Source: Nitrososphaerota archaeon (GTDB lineage Archaea > Thermoproteota > Nitrososphaeria > Nitrososphaerales > Nitrosopumilaceae). From it: DNA of 64,000 nt. This document shows, in pieces, positions 62,671 to 64,000 of the stretch (the first letter of the stretch is position 1; each line of letters begins with the position of its first letter). The position numbers and the translations under genes were made by a program. The stretch lies in assembly GCA_021325595.1 (NCBI GenBank), contig JAJPGX010000013.1, positions 1 to 64,000 of the forward strand, written 5' to 3'. The notes under the pieces are model-generated. The model did not search any database. It was not told where the DNA came from and was given only the letters and a program-made list of their open reading frames with translations.

Positions 62671-63354
62671 TTGAAGATTGAAGAAATCCGAATGGTAATT
62701 GATGAACGTGAGAGTAAAAGTGGCATTCCAAACTTGCTAAAACAGCTTGGAGTAAAGATAGAAATGACAAATCTGGCAGTAGGTGATTATATAGTAGCTC
62801 CTGAAACAGTAGTTGAAAGAAAAAGTGTCTATGATTTTATCTCCTCAGTCTTTGATGGTAGGTTATTTGATCAATGTAATAGACTCAAGGAACATTTTGA
62901 ACATCCAGTGATCATAGTAGAAGGAAATATGGATGAGATAGAGAAAATCACCGAAAATCCTCTTGTTTTTTATGGAGCGGCATCGTCTGTCGCATTAGAC
63001 TTTAAAATACCCATAATACCAACTCCAAACGCATCACATACTGCAAAATTATTGATTTCCATGTGTGCACGGCAAGGAAATATGAAAGGGCCATTTCTTA
63101 AAAAAATTAGAAAATCTGGAGATTTGAAACGACAACAATTATCTATACTTTGTAGTCTTCCTGGTGTTGGTGAAAAACTAGCAACAAGAATGCTGGAAAA
63201 ATTTGGCTCACCAAAAAATTCACTTAATGCATCTCTATCCGAGCTTGCCAAAATAAAAGGTATGGGTGAAGCTAGGGCGGAAAAAATTAGAAAGATGCTT
63301 GATGCTGGAATAAAGGAAGAAAAAAGTGAGCAAAAAACTCTTCACAATATATAA
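62671..63354 (+). CDS. xpf: XPF/ERCC4-type structure-specific nuclease
   Basis: This 227-residue protein has the nuclease motif GDYIVAPETVVERKSVYDFI (ERKxxxD core) with upstream acidic residues in VIDERES. Two C-terminal helix-hairpin-helix motifs follow: LCSLPGVGEKLATRMLEKFG and LAKIKGMGEARAEKIRKML. It is the short archaeal form without the N-terminal helicase. It cleaves branched or flap DNA in repair or fork restart, probably with PCNA. TTG 62671 lies about 26 bases after TAAATAAAATA. Confidence 0.92.
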   Translation: MKIEEIRMVIDERESKSGIPNLLKQLGVKIEMTNLAVGDYIVAPETVVERKSVYDFISSVFDGRLFDQCNRLKEHFEHPVIIVEGNMDEIEKITENPLVFYGAASSVALDFKIPIIPTPNASHTAKLLISMCARQGNMKGPFLKKIRKSGDLKRQQLSILCSLPGVGEKLATRMLEKFGSPKNSLNASLSELAKIKGMGEARAEKIRKMLDAGIKEEKSEQKTLHNI

Positions 63355-63462
63355 CACATGATTCAAATATCTTTCATCAAAAGCCTAGCACAAATTATTG
63401 TATCATTACATGGCTCGTAGAACACCAACAATTCTAGATATGAAAATGAATTTGATGATGAT

Positions 63463-63969
63463 TCATTTACTGATTGGGTTGGAAGAAGACTCACTCTTGG
63501 TTAGGCGCTTTTTTAATATAGTTCCACATATGGGACATTGCTTTCCTGAATCAAATTCCTTTTGACAGGCTATGCAATAAAGAGATCTTTGTAGAATCTT
63601 CGAGATTCCCCTAGTCATAACCGGTAGTGTTTTTATTCCTAATTGTTTGGCTACATTTGAAACAGCAAAATCATCAGTTATAATCTCACCACTTAGTTGT
63701 AAAGATAAAGCAATAACTGATATGTCACCATTCGATAACTCTGAAAAATCTCCAATCTGTTTTGCTTTCTGAATTACTTTTTCTATGAATTGTTTTCCAG
63801 GTTCTAGTAATTCTAATCTATCTAGTTCTATTAGTGCATTTACTGCACCATGATGTTTTTTGATGTGTTTGATTTCTTCAAAAATAAGAGGTGTTGTGTA
63901 GTACTTCTCTTGTAATGCAAATGGGATTCCAGCATAAAATGATGTGGCGTCTAATATTTTAGAAGCCAA
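63463..63969 (-). CDS. nob1: Nob1-like PIN-domain endoribonuclease with zinc ribbon
   Basis: This 168-residue protein has a PIN domain with acidic residues in ILDATSFYAG (D7), IFEEIKHI, ELSNGDISVIALS and ITDDFAVSNVAKQLG. A C-terminal zinc ribbon follows (CIACQKEFDSGKQCPICG). This arrangement is Nob1, which cleaves the 3' end of pre-16S/18S rRNA. TTG 63969 overlaps the end of an upstream gene by 11 bases, so it is probably in an operon with it. Confidence 0.88.
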   Translation of the reverse strand: MASKILDATSFYAGIPFALQEKYYTTPLIFEEIKHIKKHHGAVNALIELDRLELLEPGKQFIEKVIQKAKQIGDFSELSNGDISVIALSLQLSGEIITDDFAVSNVAKQLGIKTLPVMTRGISKILQRSLYCIACQKEFDSGKQCPICGTILKKRLTKSESSSNPISK

Positions 63970-64000
63970 GTTTGCTCATCTGTCTTAGACCTTGTTTTTT
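63959..64000 (-). CDS. C-terminal end of an upstream gene (cut by window edge)
   Basis: The minus-strand frame from the window edge ends with KKQGLRQMSKLGF and TAA at 63959-63961. The stop overlaps the Nob1 start, which is typical of coupled genes here. Thirteen residues are too few to name the protein. Confidence 0.4.
   Translation of the reverse strand, partial: KKQGLRQMSKLGF

Overview
The window looks like a chromosomal segment of a low-GC ammonia-oxidising thaumarchaeon (Nitrososphaerota), most likely of the Nitrosopumilus/Nitrosarchaeum/Nitrosotenuis group. The evidence is: an unsplit rpoA next to an unsplit rpoB; archaeal ribosomal proteins (L30e, L19e, L32e, L18e, L37ae); exosome, KEOPS and prefoldin genes; intron-containing tRNAs; a PEFG-CTERM surface protein; and frequent TTG/GTG starts with a TATA-like element about 25-30 bases upstream, which suggests leaderless transcripts. 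I see no rRNA, prophage, insertion sequence, CRISPR array or defence island. Gene density is very high and no gene-free stretch exceeds about 300 bases.

Layout. 1-866: truncated PEFG-CTERM surface protein (minus). 1039-10320: transcription/translation operon rpoH-rpoB-rpoA-rpl30e-nusA-rps12-rps7, where rps7 carries an in-frame TAA. 10345-13116: tRNA-Gln with two introns, a 38-residue zinc-finger gene, a His-rich exported protein, two small regulators or unknowns and a YkgJ-type Cys-cluster protein. 13113-19743: an FAD reductase, leuS and alaS on the minus strand. 19822-24715: ribosomal stalk and translocation genes (P1, L10, L1, L11, Spt5, SecE), an AsnC/Lrp regulator and a TRIC-like membrane protein. 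24819-28739: MDR oxidoreductase, nickel/cobalt permease, D-aminoacyl-tRNA deacylase, DNA alkyltransferase and L32e-L19e. 28841-36060: PEP carboxykinase, exported subtilase, superoxide dismutase, prefoldin alpha, FtsY with a long C-terminal tail, and ornithine carbamoyltransferase. 36108-41767: ribosomal/secretion operon L18-S5-L30-L15-SecY-Adk-Cmk-Cbf5. 41795-46847: membrane-anchored and exported proteins, intron-containing tRNA-Ser, L-2-hydroxyglutarate oxidase-like enzyme, a hydroxyacid dehydrogenase and a 46-residue Cys-rich protein.

46898-56154: 2-oxoacid:ferredoxin oxidoreductase (gamma-alpha fusion plus beta), three unknown genes, the F420 ligase CofE, and two complete isopropylmalate-isomerase-type pairs side by side (one archaeal type, one bacterial type). 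56141-58807: rpoD-rpl18e-rpl13-rps9 followed by a sugar-nucleotidyltransferase. 58894-64000: an RNA-maturation and quality cluster (SBDS, Rrp4, Rrp41, Rrp42, L37ae, Pcc1, prefoldin beta, XPF-type nuclease, Nob1).

Most genes are housekeeping, so the window has no obvious large novel system. The points that merit a second look are: the stop codon inside rps7; the D-loop intron of tRNA-Gln; two small Cys-rich genes shorter than 50 codons; the tail-bearing FtsY; the duplicated isomerases with an unusual specificity-loop sequence; and an identical 86-base in-frame repeat in an exported protein.
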